A stretch of 64,000 bases of DNA from Clostridium amylolyticum (GCF_900142075.1 NZ_FQZO01000013.1:1-64000), one strand, 5' to 3'; shown: positions 17,156 to 26,708, counted from the first letter of the stretch. A program made the numbers and translations. The notes: generated from the letters alone by a model not told the origin.

Positions 17156-17176
17156 TGGCAACGATTACTCAAAAAT

Positions 17177-17187
17177 TGGTATGACCA
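17177..17187 (-). promoter_or_regulatory. FadR/LldR-type operator 2
   Basis: TGGTATGACCA is an inverted repeat TGGT-N3-ACCA, the usual core of FadR-subfamily operators. It lies about 68 bases upstream of lctB. A possible promoter (TTATAG, 17 bases, TGATAA) just upstream would place it near the transcript start. Confidence 0.65.
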
Positions 17188-17390
17188 CTTTTATTTACAA
17201 CTTCATATTATCACTACTGTAATATTTTTTCTATAATTGTTATAATATTAACATCAATATTTTTTATTTACTCCCTGTAGCGCCCATACAAAGGTATTAT
17301 GTTCATATTTTATTAATAAATGCAGATATATTTTTTTAATATCAGTTAATCAGTTAACAATTATAAATTTTGTATATAATTTTAAATTTT

Positions 17391-17411
17391 AATATTGGTC
17401 GTACCAATATT
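17391..17411 (-). promoter_or_regulatory. FadR/LldR-type operator 1 (perfect palindrome)
   Basis: AATATTGGT and ACCAATATT flank a central CGT, a perfect 9-bp inverted repeat with a TGGT-N3-ACCA core. It shares the core of the site at 17177, about 214 bases away. The regulator encoded next to it at 17463 is the obvious candidate to bind both. Confidence 0.75.
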
Positions 17412-17412
17412 A

Positions 17413-17461
17413 AAGAAGCTGTGGCATTAGCGGTTAAAAACCGCTGATACCACAGCTTCTT
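17413..17461 (-). terminator. Hairpin directly after the lctA stop
   Basis: AAGAAGCTGTGG (17413-17424) pairs with CCACAGCTTCTT (17450-17461), and an inner stem AGCGGTT / AACCGCT extends it. It begins right at the end of lctA and separates regulator from structural genes. The T-tail on the minus strand is short. Confidence 0.65.
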
Positions 17462-17462
17462 T

Positions 17463-18170
17463 CTATTTTTCCCCAAAATTTTCTCTTATAAGTTCAAAGT
17501 GTGCCTTCATAGCGGAATATGCCTCTTGAGAATCACCCTTCTCCAAAGCTGCTAATATTTTTTCATGATGTATATTTAAATTGTTCCAGGTCTTGTGAGC
17601 TTTATATATTTTATTTCTAGAATCTCTTATAAACTCATCTATTAACTGGGACAACACTTCTAACACATTTAATATTAATATGTTTTTTGAAGCTTTAGCT
17701 ATAAAATAGTGAAACTGCTTGTCAAAAAATATGCGCTCATCTTCATCTTGGCACAGTTTAAGCCCTTCAATTATGGTTTTTAACTCAACTATTTCCTCAG
17801 GCTCAATCCTATTGGCTGCAAGAGCCACAGTCTGAAGTTCTAAAAGCTCTCTAAACTCTAGTATATCTTCAGCCTTACCATTGTCTAGCATAAATAGTGT
17901 AGATAGTGGTTCAAATAAGCTTCCATCAAAATTTTCCCTTATGTAATTGCCCGCTCCCTGCTTGCTTTCAATAAGTCCAATAACCTCTAAAGCTCTTAGA
18001 GCTTCTCTTACAGAGGTTCTGCTAACCTGTAGTTGTTCTGCTAAATCTCTTTCCGTAGGCAGCTTGTCACCTTTTTTTAAAATCCCCTTAAGTATAAGGA
18101 GTTTTATTTGTTCCACCACCTGCTCATAAACCTTTGCACTTTTTATAGGCTTAAACACTTCAATCCCCAT
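17463..18170 (-). CDS. lctA: FadR-family GntR regulator of lactate oxidation (LctA/LldR-like)
   Basis: The 235-residue protein has an N-terminal GntR winged helix (VYEQVVEQIKLLILKG, LPTERDLAEQLQVSRTSVREALRALEVIGL) and a C-terminal FCD effector domain with conserved histidines (FDKQFHYFIA, HHEKILAALEKGD). Family members sense lactate or other small acids. It precedes lctBCD with a hairpin and TGGT-N3-ACCA operators between them, so it probably represses the operon until lactate binds. The start could also lie a few codons downstream, since the ribosome binding site spacing for the first ATG is short. Confidence 0.88.
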   Translation of the reverse strand: MGIEVFKPIKSAKVYEQVVEQIKLLILKGILKKGDKLPTERDLAEQLQVSRTSVREALRALEVIGLIESKQGAGNYIRENFDGSLFEPLSTLFMLDNGKAEDILEFRELLELQTVALAANRIEPEEIVELKTIIEGLKLCQDEDERIFFDKQFHYFIAKASKNILILNVLEVLSQLIDEFIRDSRNKIYKAHKTWNNLNIHHEKILAALEKGDSQEAYSAMKAHFELIRENFGEK

Positions 18171-18379
18171 CTTCCATAAAATAATTCACCTTAAAACACT
18201 AGTGAAAACAGTTTTTTCTATGCTAACTTACATATTCTATAACCTTTTCACCTTATGCATCTTCAAAAAAATAACTAGTCACTATGCTAGTTTATTTTCT
18301 TTCAGATGCCTTACATCATCGTCTATGAGGTAAATTATACATTACCTAATTAAAAAATTAAAGCAATAGTAAGGTCAAA

Positions 18380-18907
18380 TTATTTTTTTAATCCATAACC
18401 TCCATATACGGTTTTTGTGTCACTGATGGAGATAACAGAGTTTATTCCGCTATTTTCAACTAGTTTTACAAGTTCATTCTTTCTCTTTCTTTTTACATGA
18501 GCCATAAGTATTTTTTTATTCTCTTTGAACCCTTCTGCATCTATGACTGTTACCCCTAAATTATGCTCTCTTAAAACAGTAGCCATATTAGGTGCATCTG
18601 CATCTGAAACTATTATATTTATAGTAACAAGACCTAGAGCAAGCTTCTCTTCTATGGTAGATCCCAGGTAATTTCCTACTCCAAAACCTAAAGCATAAAC
18701 CACCATCCTAATGGGATCATCTTTGATCCCCACCAATACGGTACTTACTAAAACAAGCCATATAGAAACTTCAAACACTCCTATTATAGCTCCATAAAGC
18801 TTTTCTCCCCTAGTAATAAGCACAGTTCTTAAAGTCATCAAGGAAACTTCTACAATTTTAGCAACAAATATCATTAAGTAATTTAACACCATCATCCCAC
18901 CAAACAT
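18380..18907 (-). CDS. UPF0316 (DUF5698/DUF2179) membrane protein
   Basis: This protein of up to 175 residues has three membrane segments in the first 90 residues (VEVSLMTLRTVLITRGEKL is typical) and a soluble C-terminal domain of DUF2179 type ending YGGYGLKK. It matches the UPF0316/YebE-like family; the function is not known. The true start is unsure. The first ATG at 18907 lacks a ribosome binding site, whereas GGTGG precedes an ATG and a GTG about five codons further in, which fits the family start better. Confidence 0.8.
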   Translation of the reverse strand: MFGGMMVLNYLMIFVAKIVEVSLMTLRTVLITRGEKLYGAIIGVFEVSIWLVLVSTVLVGIKDDPIRMVVYALGFGVGNYLGSTIEEKLALGLVTINIIVSDADAPNMATVLREHNLGVTVIDAEGFKENKKILMAHVKRKRKNELVKLVENSGINSVISISDTKTVYGGYGLKK

Positions 18908-19055
18908 TATGTATTTATAAACTATGATATAATATCTCCTCTTAAAAATAAACCCTATAAAAGTAACATTAGTATTAATTTATAGTTTAGAATTCTAACT
19001 TCTCCATACTAAACCTTCTAATACTTTTAACCTTTGAATATTTAATTTATATTAT

Positions 19056-19087
19056 AAAAAAGCTGCCTGAAAATCAGCGCAGCCTTT
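19056..19087 (-). terminator. Terminator of the ABC exporter operon
   Basis: On the minus strand AAAAAGGCTGC ... GCAGCTTTTTT form a stem with an inner TGA/TCA pairing, and T residues follow. The sequence is closely related to the terminator at 22789-22823 (shared TAAAAA-GCTGCCTGAAA). Confidence 0.75.
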
Positions 19088-19179
19088 TTAACCTAAGTAA
19101 TTCTAAAGATATACCTAATATATTTATTTACCATGGGTAATTAACCCATTTAAATTCTTTACAGTAGAAGCTTATATAC

Positions 19180-19947
19180 TTAATATGCTGATTTAGCATA
19201 ATTACTTTTGTCAATAACTGAAGCAATTAAGCATAATAATGCAGTTACTCCTAATAAAATTCCACATTCTAATGGATAGTTTAATACACTCTTTCCTTCT
19301 ATCCAAGTACCTCTTATCATATATAGCCCATGGATTATAGGGTTTATTATCTCCAAAACCCTTCTCATTGAAGCGCCAAACATTTCAGGTGGGAAAGTTA
19401 ACCCTCCTAAAAACATCTCAAAGTAAAAAACTATCAGTGCTACAGTTTGGTAAACAGTGCTCTTTCTAAATATTGAGGATAAAAAATATCCTAAGGAAAA
19501 CTGGAAAGCTGTTATTATAAGAATAGTTAATAACACATTAACTATATTATTAATTGGTATAGTAATGTTATTTATAAAATAAGCAAATAATACCAATGAT
19601 ATGATTCCAATTATCTCACAAATAATAATGGTTATAGATACTGAAATTGCAATTTCTAAAGGTTTAAAGCCTAGTAATTTATATTTAATAAAATAATTCT
19701 TTTCTTTATATACGGTAAGCATTAATCCAAACATCATAATTCCGCCGTTGATTATAATGATAGGTAAATAGCTAGGTATTAGATAATCTACAGCAGCAAC
19801 CTTACCATTATATCCAGTTACGCCTTTTAATAAGTTACTAAAGATCACGTACATAATTACTGGAAAACCAATTAAGAAAAACATAGCTTGATAATCTCTA
19901 ATTTGTAATCTTAGCTGATAAATACTCAATGCTTTAAGCTTCTTCAT
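19180..19947 (-). CDS. ABC-2 type transporter permease
   Basis: The protein has 255 residues from the ATG at 19947, and the upstream open part overlaps the ATPase gene. It has six hydrophobic segments in ABC2_membrane style, with FPVIMYVIFSNLL near the first and FEMFLGGLTFPPEMF before the last. It overlaps the ATPase gene by 14 bases, so translation is coupled. Substrate unknown. An upstream two-component operon probably controls it. Confidence 0.85.
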   Translation of the reverse strand: MKKLKALSIYQLRLQIRDYQAMFFLIGFPVIMYVIFSNLLKGVTGYNGKVAAVDYLIPSYLPIIIINGGIMMFGLMLTVYKEKNYFIKYKLLGFKPLEIAISVSITIIICEIIGIISLVLFAYFINNITIPINNIVNVLLTILIITAFQFSLGYFLSSIFRKSTVYQTVALIVFYFEMFLGGLTFPPEMFGASMRRVLEIINPIIHGLYMIRGTWIEGKSVLNYPLECGILLGVTALLCLIASVIDKSNYAKSAY

Positions 19948-20848
19948 AACAAATCTTTCCCTCCTTATCAAGGCTATACCCTGCAATTTTTAAGAATACA
20001 TCTTCTAATGTGGGTGATTTTAGCACAAGATTTTTTATTCCAACATTAGATAAAAGGTCAATAAGCACCTTTTCCTCATCTTTTGTCCTTATTTGATATC
20101 TTTCATCTGTTAATTCTAGCACGCTATATTTGGATAATTTAAATGAAGCTCTATTATCTTTAAGTTGAAACTCAATTATTTTGTCACCATTAGAATATTT
20201 ATCTATAGCATTGGTTACCGTTCCCAAATACTTCATCTCACCTTGATCTAATATAATTATTCTATCTGCTAGATATTCGATTTCCTCCAAAAAGTGACTA
20301 GTTAAAACAATGGTTGTTTCTTTATCTTTATTCACCTTTACTAGCATTTCCCACACTCTTCGTCTTGCTATAGGATCTAAACCTGTGGTAAGCTCGTCAA
20401 GAAATATTATGTCTGGCTGATGTATAAGTGTAAGCATTATAGCTAGCCTTTGTCTATTACCCCCAGATAGATACTTAACATAAGTTTTCATTTCATTTTC
20501 TAATCCAAAATCTTTTAATAAGGCTTTTAAATCCACATCACTATTGGTAAGTTCTTTGTATAGCTTACATAAATCTATTACCCTTGCCTTATCTTCAAAA
20601 TAGTTATGCTGCATCTGTACTCCAATATGATCATACATACTCTTTTTATCAAATAGGTAATCAATATTACCTTGATTTGGCTTATATATATCTACCAGGC
20701 AATTAACTAAAGTAGTCTTACCAGCTCCATTGTGTCCTACTATAGCTAATACCTCACCAGCTTCTACTTGAAAACTAATATCTTTTATTGCCGTCTTAGT
20801 ACCAAATTTTTTAGTTATATTATCCACTGTAATTAGTTTACTCACCAT
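19934..20848 (-). CDS. ABC transporter ATP-binding protein
   Basis: The 304-residue ATPase of the DrrA/NatA type has Walker A GHNGAGKTT (about 38-46), a short Q-loop region, signature LSGGNRQRL, Walker B IIFLDELTTGLDP and the H-loop TSHFLEE. A C-terminal extension of about 85 residues is usual for exporters. The start ATG has GGAGGGGTT upstream. Permease and ATPase form a two-gene exporter, and a terminator separates them from the LytTR system. Confidence 0.92.
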   Translation of the reverse strand: MVSKLITVDNITKKFGTKTAIKDISFQVEAGEVLAIVGHNGAGKTTLVNCLVDIYKPNQGNIDYLFDKKSMYDHIGVQMQHNYFEDKARVIDLCKLYKELTNSDVDLKALLKDFGLENEMKTYVKYLSGGNRQRLAIMLTLIHQPDIIFLDELTTGLDPIARRRVWEMLVKVNKDKETTIVLTSHFLEEIEYLADRIIILDQGEMKYLGTVTNAIDKYSNGDKIIEFQLKDNRASFKLSKYSVLELTDERYQIRTKDEEKVLIDLLSNVGIKNLVLKSPTLEDVFLKIAGYSLDKEGKICYEEA

Positions 20849-21010
20849 AACCCCTCCTTTTATTTAATTCTATCACCCTCTTAAATATTAATTAATATTT
20901 TTCATACCGCTAAATGGGCAATACATACTTAAATTCTCATATTATAAAAAAATCTCTTGAAACACTTGAATATAGTTACTCTTTAAATTTATCTATAATT
21001 ACCACAATAT

Positions 21011-21036
21011 AAAAAAACAGCCCTATAAGAGCTGTG
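21011..21036 (-). terminator. Terminator of the LytTR two-component operon
   Basis: On the minus strand CACAGCTC ... GGGCTGT is followed by seven T residues (21011-21017). Confidence 0.75.
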
Positions 21037-21092
21037 AAATTTACATTTCAGATATGATTTATCATATTAAATACCATTACTAAGTGAATTAA

Positions 21093-21806
21093 TCAAAGCT
21101 GTAATAGTTTCATTTTTTCCTTTGTTATAAGTGCGTTGCTCAATTCATGTGTATTTTTAAAATAAATAATAAAAGATGTATCTCCATAAGGTTCAATCCT
21201 TTGAATGTTTTTTAGATTTACTATATAAGACTTATGAGTTCTTAAGAAATTGCTTGTGAGCTTTTTCTCCATTTCTGAAAGAGTTACATTAGTATAGTAT
21301 TTTTTATCCATTACATTCACTACTAATTGATTGTGTTCCTTTTCTATATAGTTTATCTCGCTCATATTGATTAGATTATAACCTTGTTTTTCCTTAATAA
21401 TTAATAGATCATTTGATATTAAGGTGTTTTCTTGTTTTGCCTCAGTTGTTAATGCTATTATTCTCTCCATATTACTCTTTACCCTTGAAAAATCAATCGG
21501 TTTAAGTATATAATCAACAGCTTTTACTTCGTAAGAATCACATGCATAATCTCTATAAGCTGTAATAAAAACAATCTTTAAATCTTCATTTATAGATAGC
21601 ATAATCTTAGATGCTTCAAGTCCATCCATTATAGGCATGTCCACATCCATGAAAGCAAGATGTATATCATTATTTTTTACTAATTCAACAGCCTCTTCTC
21701 CATTGGAAGCTAAGAATATTTCATTAATTTCTTCATTTTCTTCAATGACTTTTTTTAGCACCCTTACAGTATAAATATCATCATCACAAATTAGAACATT
21801 AAACAT
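21093..21806 (-). CDS. LytTR-family response regulator
   Basis: The 237-residue protein has a receiver domain (VLICDDDIYTVR, phospho-acceptor in LAFMDVDMPIMDG, LKPIDF) and a C-terminal LytTR DNA-binding domain (LLIIKEKQGYNLINMSEINYIE, LRTHKSYIVNLKNI). The start is the ATG at 21806, preceded by AGGTGA, and it overlaps the kinase gene by 8 bases. The frame opens three codons earlier at a GTG. Such systems often control nearby ABC exporters and peptide production; here the exporter is at 19180-20848. Confidence 0.92.
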   Translation of the reverse strand: MFNVLICDDDIYTVRVLKKVIEENEEINEIFLASNGEEAVELVKNNDIHLAFMDVDMPIMDGLEASKIMLSINEDLKIVFITAYRDYACDSYEVKAVDYILKPIDFSRVKSNMERIIALTTEAKQENTLISNDLLIIKEKQGYNLINMSEINYIEKEHNQLVVNVMDKKYYTNVTLSEMEKKLTSNFLRTHKSYIVNLKNIQRIEPYGDTSFIIYFKNTHELSNALITKEKMKLLQL

Positions 21807-22653
21807 TTTTATCACCTACTTCTAAAGTAAAAATAATACTATCCTCTGAAGTGTTTACTTCAATTTTGCCGCCATAACCTTCCAACAACTCTTTAACAAT
21901 GTATAATCCATATCCCCTTCCAGCATTAGCTTTTGTAGAAAATCCTTGTTCAAATAATCTATTTAGATTTATATTATCTTGTTTATAATGATTTCTAATT
22001 TTAAAAATATATCCCTTCATATCCTCAGTATTCTCAACATGAAAGTAGATTTTTTGCGGCAACTCTTTATGCATTAAAAGATATTCAATAGAATTGTCCA
22101 GTAAATTACCTATAATACTCGCTATATCCCAGGGTTTTATCTTGGATAATTTAACTCTGCAGTATTTTAGAACAATGAATTCTATTCCCTTTTGGTTTGC
22201 CAGTTCTTTTTTAGTATTTACAACTGCGGTTAAAGTAGGATTACCTAATCTAAGAAATTGACCTGAAAATCTATAAGTTTCTGCAATTCCTTGAAGATAA
22301 TTAATAGCTATTTCCTGTTCATCTAACATAAGCATGGAGTTTACAGTTTGGATATGATTTATATGATCATGGCCTTGCTTCCTAAATAGATCAATCAATG
22401 CTTCAGTATTCTTAAACTCTGATTTTACAATTGCTAACTCATTATTTTTATCCATTTCCTTCATTAGCTTATAAGCAAGAAAAAAATTAATAATTTCCGA
22501 TATAATAACTATCCCTATTAGCCAATAACTTAATATATTATGTTTTTCAACGTTTTCTGCAATGAACATTTTTCTTGCTATAAATATAATAATAAATAGT
22601 TGTATTATATAAGGTAAAAACAAATAATAAATTGCTTTCTTTCTATTTGTCAT
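21799..22653 (-). CDS. Sensor histidine kinase with SpoB-type H-box
   Basis: The 284-residue protein has two membrane segments (about 10-30 and 45-62), a coiled segment, the H-box KQGHDHINHIQTVN of SpoB/AgrC-like kinases and a GHKL ATPase with DNSIEYLL and GRGYGLYIVKELLEGYGG. It has only a short sensing region in the membrane. I start at the ATG (22653) after AGGAGG, although the spacing of 12 is long; the upstream ATG at 22680 has no site. It is translationally coupled to the response regulator. Confidence 0.88.
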   Translation of the reverse strand: MTNRKKAIYYLFLPYIIQLFIIIFIARKMFIAENVEKHNILSYWLIGIVIISEIINFFLAYKLMKEMDKNNELAIVKSEFKNTEALIDLFRKQGHDHINHIQTVNSMLMLDEQEIAINYLQGIAETYRFSGQFLRLGNPTLTAVVNTKKELANQKGIEFIVLKYCRVKLSKIKPWDIASIIGNLLDNSIEYLLMHKELPQKIYFHVENTEDMKGYIFKIRNHYKQDNINLNRLFEQGFSTKANAGRGYGLYIVKELLEGYGGKIEVNTSEDSIIFTLEVGDKNV

Positions 22654-22788
22654 TCTTATTATAATCCTCCTGATCCCCAATATTGATGCTATCTTCTAAT
22701 TTACTTTACTTATACTTTTAATAATCTCTATCCTCAATGATAACCTAATTATAGCTTATTGAAAAATATAAGAAAATCCTGCTATTAT

Positions 22789-22823
22789 AAAAAGGCTGCC
22801 TGAAACCTCATGGCAGCCTTTTT
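22789..22823 (-). terminator. Terminator of the GH2 gene
   Basis: AAAAAGGCTGCC (22789-22800) and GGCAGCCTTTTT (22812-22823) form a perfect 12-bp stem with T residues in both directions. Confidence 0.9.
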
Positions 22824-22845
22824 AAATTACTGGGGATAGCTTGTT

Positions 22846-25092
22846 CTACTTAACAAGTTCCACTTCTAATGTTTTTTCTATACCAAAGGAGCTCTTAATA
22901 TTTATTTTCGCGGTTTTATTACTTAATTTACCCTTGGTCTTTATCCAAAAACCTATACACCCCCCTATTAATGCTACTTGCTTAGGTCCTACTACGTTTA
23001 TATCTCCTTCTGTTTCCACAGAAATGAAACCACTTATGAAAGGAAGAAGATTTTCACATTGATCCACAGCCTTAACAACCACTCTGGTAGTATCCACTTC
23101 CTCACCTTTTAGGCATTTGTCATCTATGGTTACAGATAAATCCTTAAGCACCGGATTTTTTGAGTATTTCTTTACCGCTACCTGTTTATTATCTAAAAAC
23201 CCTTTAAATTCTACTTCATTCCAGCTGTAACCCCATTCCCCTGAGGAAGCTTCTATTTTAATAGGAGGATATTTTAATCCCGATAGCTTGTTATCTAAAG
23301 TATTTTCGTCTCTTCTAAATATCCATACAGTCTTTCCTTCTAACACCACTTCCACACTATCACAATTGGTGCATATATATATGGGGAATACTTCTCCCTT
23401 ATTTCTTTCTCCTCTTGTCCAGTAAGTTAAAGGCCCCAGTACCACTCCTTGTGAAGGTTCCTTTTGGCTGCTATATATATAGGAAGCAAACTTAGGTATT
23501 CTAAACATGTCCATAACTCCGTGATAACAGATTCTATCCCCAGAGCCAAAATCAAAATGAGTGTTATAGTCAAAGGCGCACCATCCTATAGCTCCTAAAT
23601 GCTCCTGACTTTTTGCTGATTCACTTTGAACTCTACCGTGTCTTAAGGCATGCTCTACCAATCTTTCTTCATTATCAAAACGCTTAGTAGGGAAAATATG
23701 TCCACAGAACTCAGTAACCAAGTAAGGCACTTCTTTGTCTAAACCGGTAACTTGTTTTCTTGTTCTTAGTACCTGTTCTCCACCATCATGAATAAAATCA
23801 TTCATAGTGTATATATCTTCTAAAAGATGGCTATTTTCATAACATCTTATGCCTGAGGTAGGTCTTGAAGCATCTAGTCTTCTAGCTAAGTCATTGGTTT
23901 TTGTGTAAAGCTCATCATCATCTCCAGATTCATTAATCCTAACTCCCCAGGTTATTATAGATGGATGGTTAAAATCTCTTAGAATCATAGACTCAACATC
24001 ATCTAAAACTTGATTTCTCCACGCTTCATCAGAGCTTACATGCTGCCAACCTGGTATTTCCTCTAAAACTAGAAGTCCAATTTCATCACAACGGTTTAAA
24101 AAGTATGGTGATGCAGGGTAATGAGAGCTTCTAACTGTGTTAAGCCCTAATTCAAATTTTAATATCTCTGCATCCTTTCTTTGAGCTCTAGCAGGCATAG
24201 CATAACCTGAATAAGGGAAGGCTTGATGCCTGTTTAATCCTCTGATTTTTACCTTGTTTCCGTTTATATAAAGCCCTTTACCTTCTATTTTTAGATGTCT
24301 AAAGCCTAGTGTCTCCGTACTCTCATCTAATTTACAGTTCTCTTTAGCTTCTTTGCCAAGGAAAAGTTCTAACTTAACTTCATAAAGATTTGGATTTTCT
24401 ATATCCCAAAGCTTTATATTTTCTAAAGGTATTTCTTCTAAGTAATACCATTTACTTGCTTTTTCTACCTCTACCACCTGAGTAAAGTTAATTTTTTCTT
24501 CACTATTATCCTTGTGTTTTAGGGTAAAATTTAATAAGTATTCCCCTGCTTCACCCTTATTATTAATTAAAACTTTAGGAGTTAATTCTACATGTCCATT
24601 TTTAATATCTGAAACCTTATAATCATAAAATGCATTTTCTATAAAGCACTGAGATACTTCATATAAATATACATCCCTATAAACTCCTCCATAGGTTAAA
24701 TAGTCAATTACATGTCCAAAAGGCGGTATATCTTCTCTTTCACTAGAATCTACCTCAAGATAAATAGAGTTTTTTTCTCCATAGTTTATAAGCTTTGTTA
24801 TCTCAATAAACTTTGGAGTGTAACCACCTTTATACTCCCCTGCAAATTTATCGTTTACATAAAAGTTAAAGGAAGTCATTACTCCATCAAACTGGATAAA
24901 TACCCTTTTTTCTTTATTTTCTACATATATATCTCTCTTATAGTTAGTAATTATTTGATAACTCTTTTCATCAAAATAATTATAAGGTAATTCTACATTA
25001 GTATGAGGTAAATTTACTTCATTATATTCTTTATCTTCTTTTTGCTTAAACCACCAATTGTTATTAATTAGCCTTTTGTTATTAGAAATCAT
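22846..25092 (-). CDS. Glycoside hydrolase family 2 (beta-galactosidase/beta-glucuronidase-like)
   Basis: This GH2 enzyme of 748 residues has an N-terminal sugar-binding sandwich (about 10-160), an Ig-like domain (about 165-265), a TIM barrel with RGLNRHQAFPYSG, the acid/base glutamate in WGVRINESGDD and the nucleophile in VTEFCGHIF. The C-terminal part resembles DUF4982/beta-sandwich extensions. There is no signal peptide, so it is cytoplasmic. The ATG at 25092 has AAGGAGG upstream; the open frame starts ten codons earlier. No sugar transporter is next to it, so the substrate remains open between beta-galactosides and beta-glucuronides. Confidence 0.88.
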   Translation of the reverse strand: MISNNKRLINNNWWFKQKEDKEYNEVNLPHTNVELPYNYFDEKSYQIITNYKRDIYVENKEKRVFIQFDGVMTSFNFYVNDKFAGEYKGGYTPKFIEITKLINYGEKNSIYLEVDSSEREDIPPFGHVIDYLTYGGVYRDVYLYEVSQCFIENAFYDYKVSDIKNGHVELTPKVLINNKGEAGEYLLNFTLKHKDNSEEKINFTQVVEVEKASKWYYLEEIPLENIKLWDIENPNLYEVKLELFLGKEAKENCKLDESTETLGFRHLKIEGKGLYINGNKVKIRGLNRHQAFPYSGYAMPARAQRKDAEILKFELGLNTVRSSHYPASPYFLNRCDEIGLLVLEEIPGWQHVSSDEAWRNQVLDDVESMILRDFNHPSIITWGVRINESGDDDELYTKTNDLARRLDASRPTSGIRCYENSHLLEDIYTMNDFIHDGGEQVLRTRKQVTGLDKEVPYLVTEFCGHIFPTKRFDNEERLVEHALRHGRVQSESAKSQEHLGAIGWCAFDYNTHFDFGSGDRICYHGVMDMFRIPKFASYIYSSQKEPSQGVVLGPLTYWTRGERNKGEVFPIYICTNCDSVEVVLEGKTVWIFRRDENTLDNKLSGLKYPPIKIEASSGEWGYSWNEVEFKGFLDNKQVAVKKYSKNPVLKDLSVTIDDKCLKGEEVDTTRVVVKAVDQCENLLPFISGFISVETEGDINVVGPKQVALIGGCIGFWIKTKGKLSNKTAKINIKSSFGIEKTLEVELVK

Positions 25093-25247
25093 ATGTGTTC
25101 CTCCTTCTTGAAGCTGTTTCATTATATACTGATTGTCATGGTATGGAATTCATATTTCTTATATCATATTAATATCTAGTAAATCAATAGCTATAGATGT
25201 ATTAACCTAACTTTGGAGAGTTGCACAAACATTTCTAAAAATATATA

Positions 25248-25288
25248 AAAAAACTAAAGGATGCCCCAAGTACTTTGAGACATCCTTT
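25248..25288 (-). terminator. Terminator of rubrerythrin
   Basis: AAAGGATG (25256-25263) pairs with CATCCTTT (25281-25288), and T-rich sequence follows on the minus strand. Confidence 0.75.
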
Positions 25289-25322
25289 TTACAATAACAT
25301 TATATTATAAATTAATTTTATT

Positions 25323-25910
25323 TTAATAATTTCTTGCTGCTACTTCAAAATATTCCTTTGGATGTAAGCAAGCAGGACATTTTTCTGGAGCTTCATAAGC
25401 TTCTAAAATAAATCCGCAGTTTCTACATTTCCATAGAACTTTTTCGTCTTTTTTAAATACTTGTCCATTATTAACGTTAGCTAATAATTTTAAGTATCTT
25501 TCTTCGTGTTCTTTTTCAACCTTTGATATCATATCATAGGCTACGGCAACTTCTGGGAAGCCTTCTTCTCTTGCAACTTTAGCGAATTCTGGATATAAGT
25601 CTGTCCATTCTTCATTCTCACCAGCAGCTGCAGCTTTTAAGTTATCAGCAGTGTTGTCATGTAGAGATACAGGATATTTAGCAGTGATTTCTATAGCCTC
25701 ATCCTTATAATCTTCTTTTAAGAATTTGTAAAATCTCTTGGCATGTTCTTTTTCTTGTTCTGCAGTTTCTATAAATATTTCTGCAATTTGAAGAAAGCCT
25801 TGTTTTTTCGCTACGCTAGCATAATAAGTATACCTATTTCTAGCTTGAGACTCACCAGCAAATGATTTTAATAGATTCTCTGCAGTTTTAGTTCCTCTTA
25901 ATGATTTCAT
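25323..25910 (-). CDS. rbr: Rubrerythrin
   Basis: Rubrerythrin reduces hydrogen peroxide in anaerobes using a di-iron site fed by a rubredoxin domain. The 195-residue protein has a ferritin-like four-helix part with two EXXH motifs (EQEKEHAKRF and EKEHEERYL) and a C-terminal rubredoxin domain with CRNCGF and CPACLHP. The start is the ATG at 25910 after AGGAGGA. It is divergent from perR, and a PerR-box-like site lies between them, which fits peroxide control. Confidence 0.96.
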   Translation of the reverse strand: MKSLRGTKTAENLLKSFAGESQARNRYTYYASVAKKQGFLQIAEIFIETAEQEKEHAKRFYKFLKEDYKDEAIEITAKYPVSLHDNTADNLKAAAAGENEEWTDLYPEFAKVAREEGFPEVAVAYDMISKVEKEHEERYLKLLANVNNGQVFKKDEKVLWKCRNCGFILEAYEAPEKCPACLHPKEYFEVAARNY

Positions 25911-25985
25911 AAAAATCCTCCTTCTACAGTACTTACACATAATTTAGTGATAATAATTTAACACTAGTTATAAGCTCTTGTATAT

Positions 25986-26029
25986 ATATTAACAACACAT
26001 CTGTAAATTGTCAATAATAATTATTATTA
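25986..26029 (-). promoter_or_regulatory. Rubrerythrin promoter with PerR-like box
   Basis: On the minus strand TTGACA (26009-26014), 17 bases, TAATAT (25986-25991). Directly behind the -35 box TAATAAT-T-ATTATTA (26015-26029) is a perfect 7-1-7 palindrome of Fur/PerR type. It lies between the divergent rbr and perR genes and could control both. Confidence 0.65.
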
Positions 26030-26184
26030 AAGAGGAGTTAATTTATTTTTATATCCATAACAATATGATATAATTATATAAATGGGAGATTTAACAATAA
26101 TGTATCAATAATTTATAATTAATGTTGAAATATCCTAGGTTTATCACTAAAATATATGTATTAAGCTATGAAAGGAAGATAGCT

Positions 26185-26616
26185 ATGAAAATAGATAATA
26201 TAAACTATTATTTAAGAGATAATGATGTTAAGCCCTCCTATCAAAGAACAAAAATATTTGAATATATATTAAAAGATAATAGTCATCCTACAGTTAATCA
26301 AATATATGAAGCTTTGGTGGATGAAATACCTACATTATCTAAGACTACAGTTTATAATACCCTAAACCTATTTGTAGAAAAAAGAATTGTAGAGATGATA
26401 ACCATTGAAGGCAATGAGGCTAGGTATGATATCTTTAACCCTGAGGCTCATGCTCATTTTAAGTGTGAGGTATGCAAAAAAGTTTATGATATAAGCTTAG
26501 ATATAAGCGAGGCAAAGGCGGAAGCTCTTAAAGGTTTTGATGTTAAAGAGCAGTATATTCACTTTAAAGGAGTTTGTCCTAAGTGCAAAAAGTTTGTTAA
26601 TGCTCAGGATAAATAA
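26185..26616 (+). CDS. perR: Fur-family peroxide repressor (PerR-like)
   Basis: The 143-residue Fur-family protein has a winged helix (KPSYQRTKIFEYILKDN, PTLSKTTVYNTLNLFVEK) and a metal-binding C-terminal domain with HAHFKCEVCKK and a CPKC pair forming the structural zinc site. PerR is favoured over Fur by the neighbours rubrerythrin and Dps and by the NPEAHAHF region. The start at 26185 has GGAAG six bases upstream; the open frame begins 21 codons earlier. A terminator follows. Confidence 0.88.
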   Translation: MKIDNINYYLRDNDVKPSYQRTKIFEYILKDNSHPTVNQIYEALVDEIPTLSKTTVYNTLNLFVEKRIVEMITIEGNEARYDIFNPEAHAHFKCEVCKKVYDISLDISEAKAEALKGFDVKEQYIHFKGVCPKCKKFVNAQDK

Positions 26617-26645
26617 TATGAACAAAAATGTAAAAGCTCATATTT

Positions 26646-26690
26646 AATGGATTAAAAGTCTAAATAGATTTTTAATCCATTTTATTTTTA
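26646..26690 (+). terminator. Terminator of perR
   Basis: AATGGATTAAAA (26646-26657) pairs with TTTTTAATCCATT (26669-26681), followed by TTATTTTTA. Confidence 0.8.
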
Positions 26691-26708
26691 TAATTTTTCA
26701 TTTTACCC

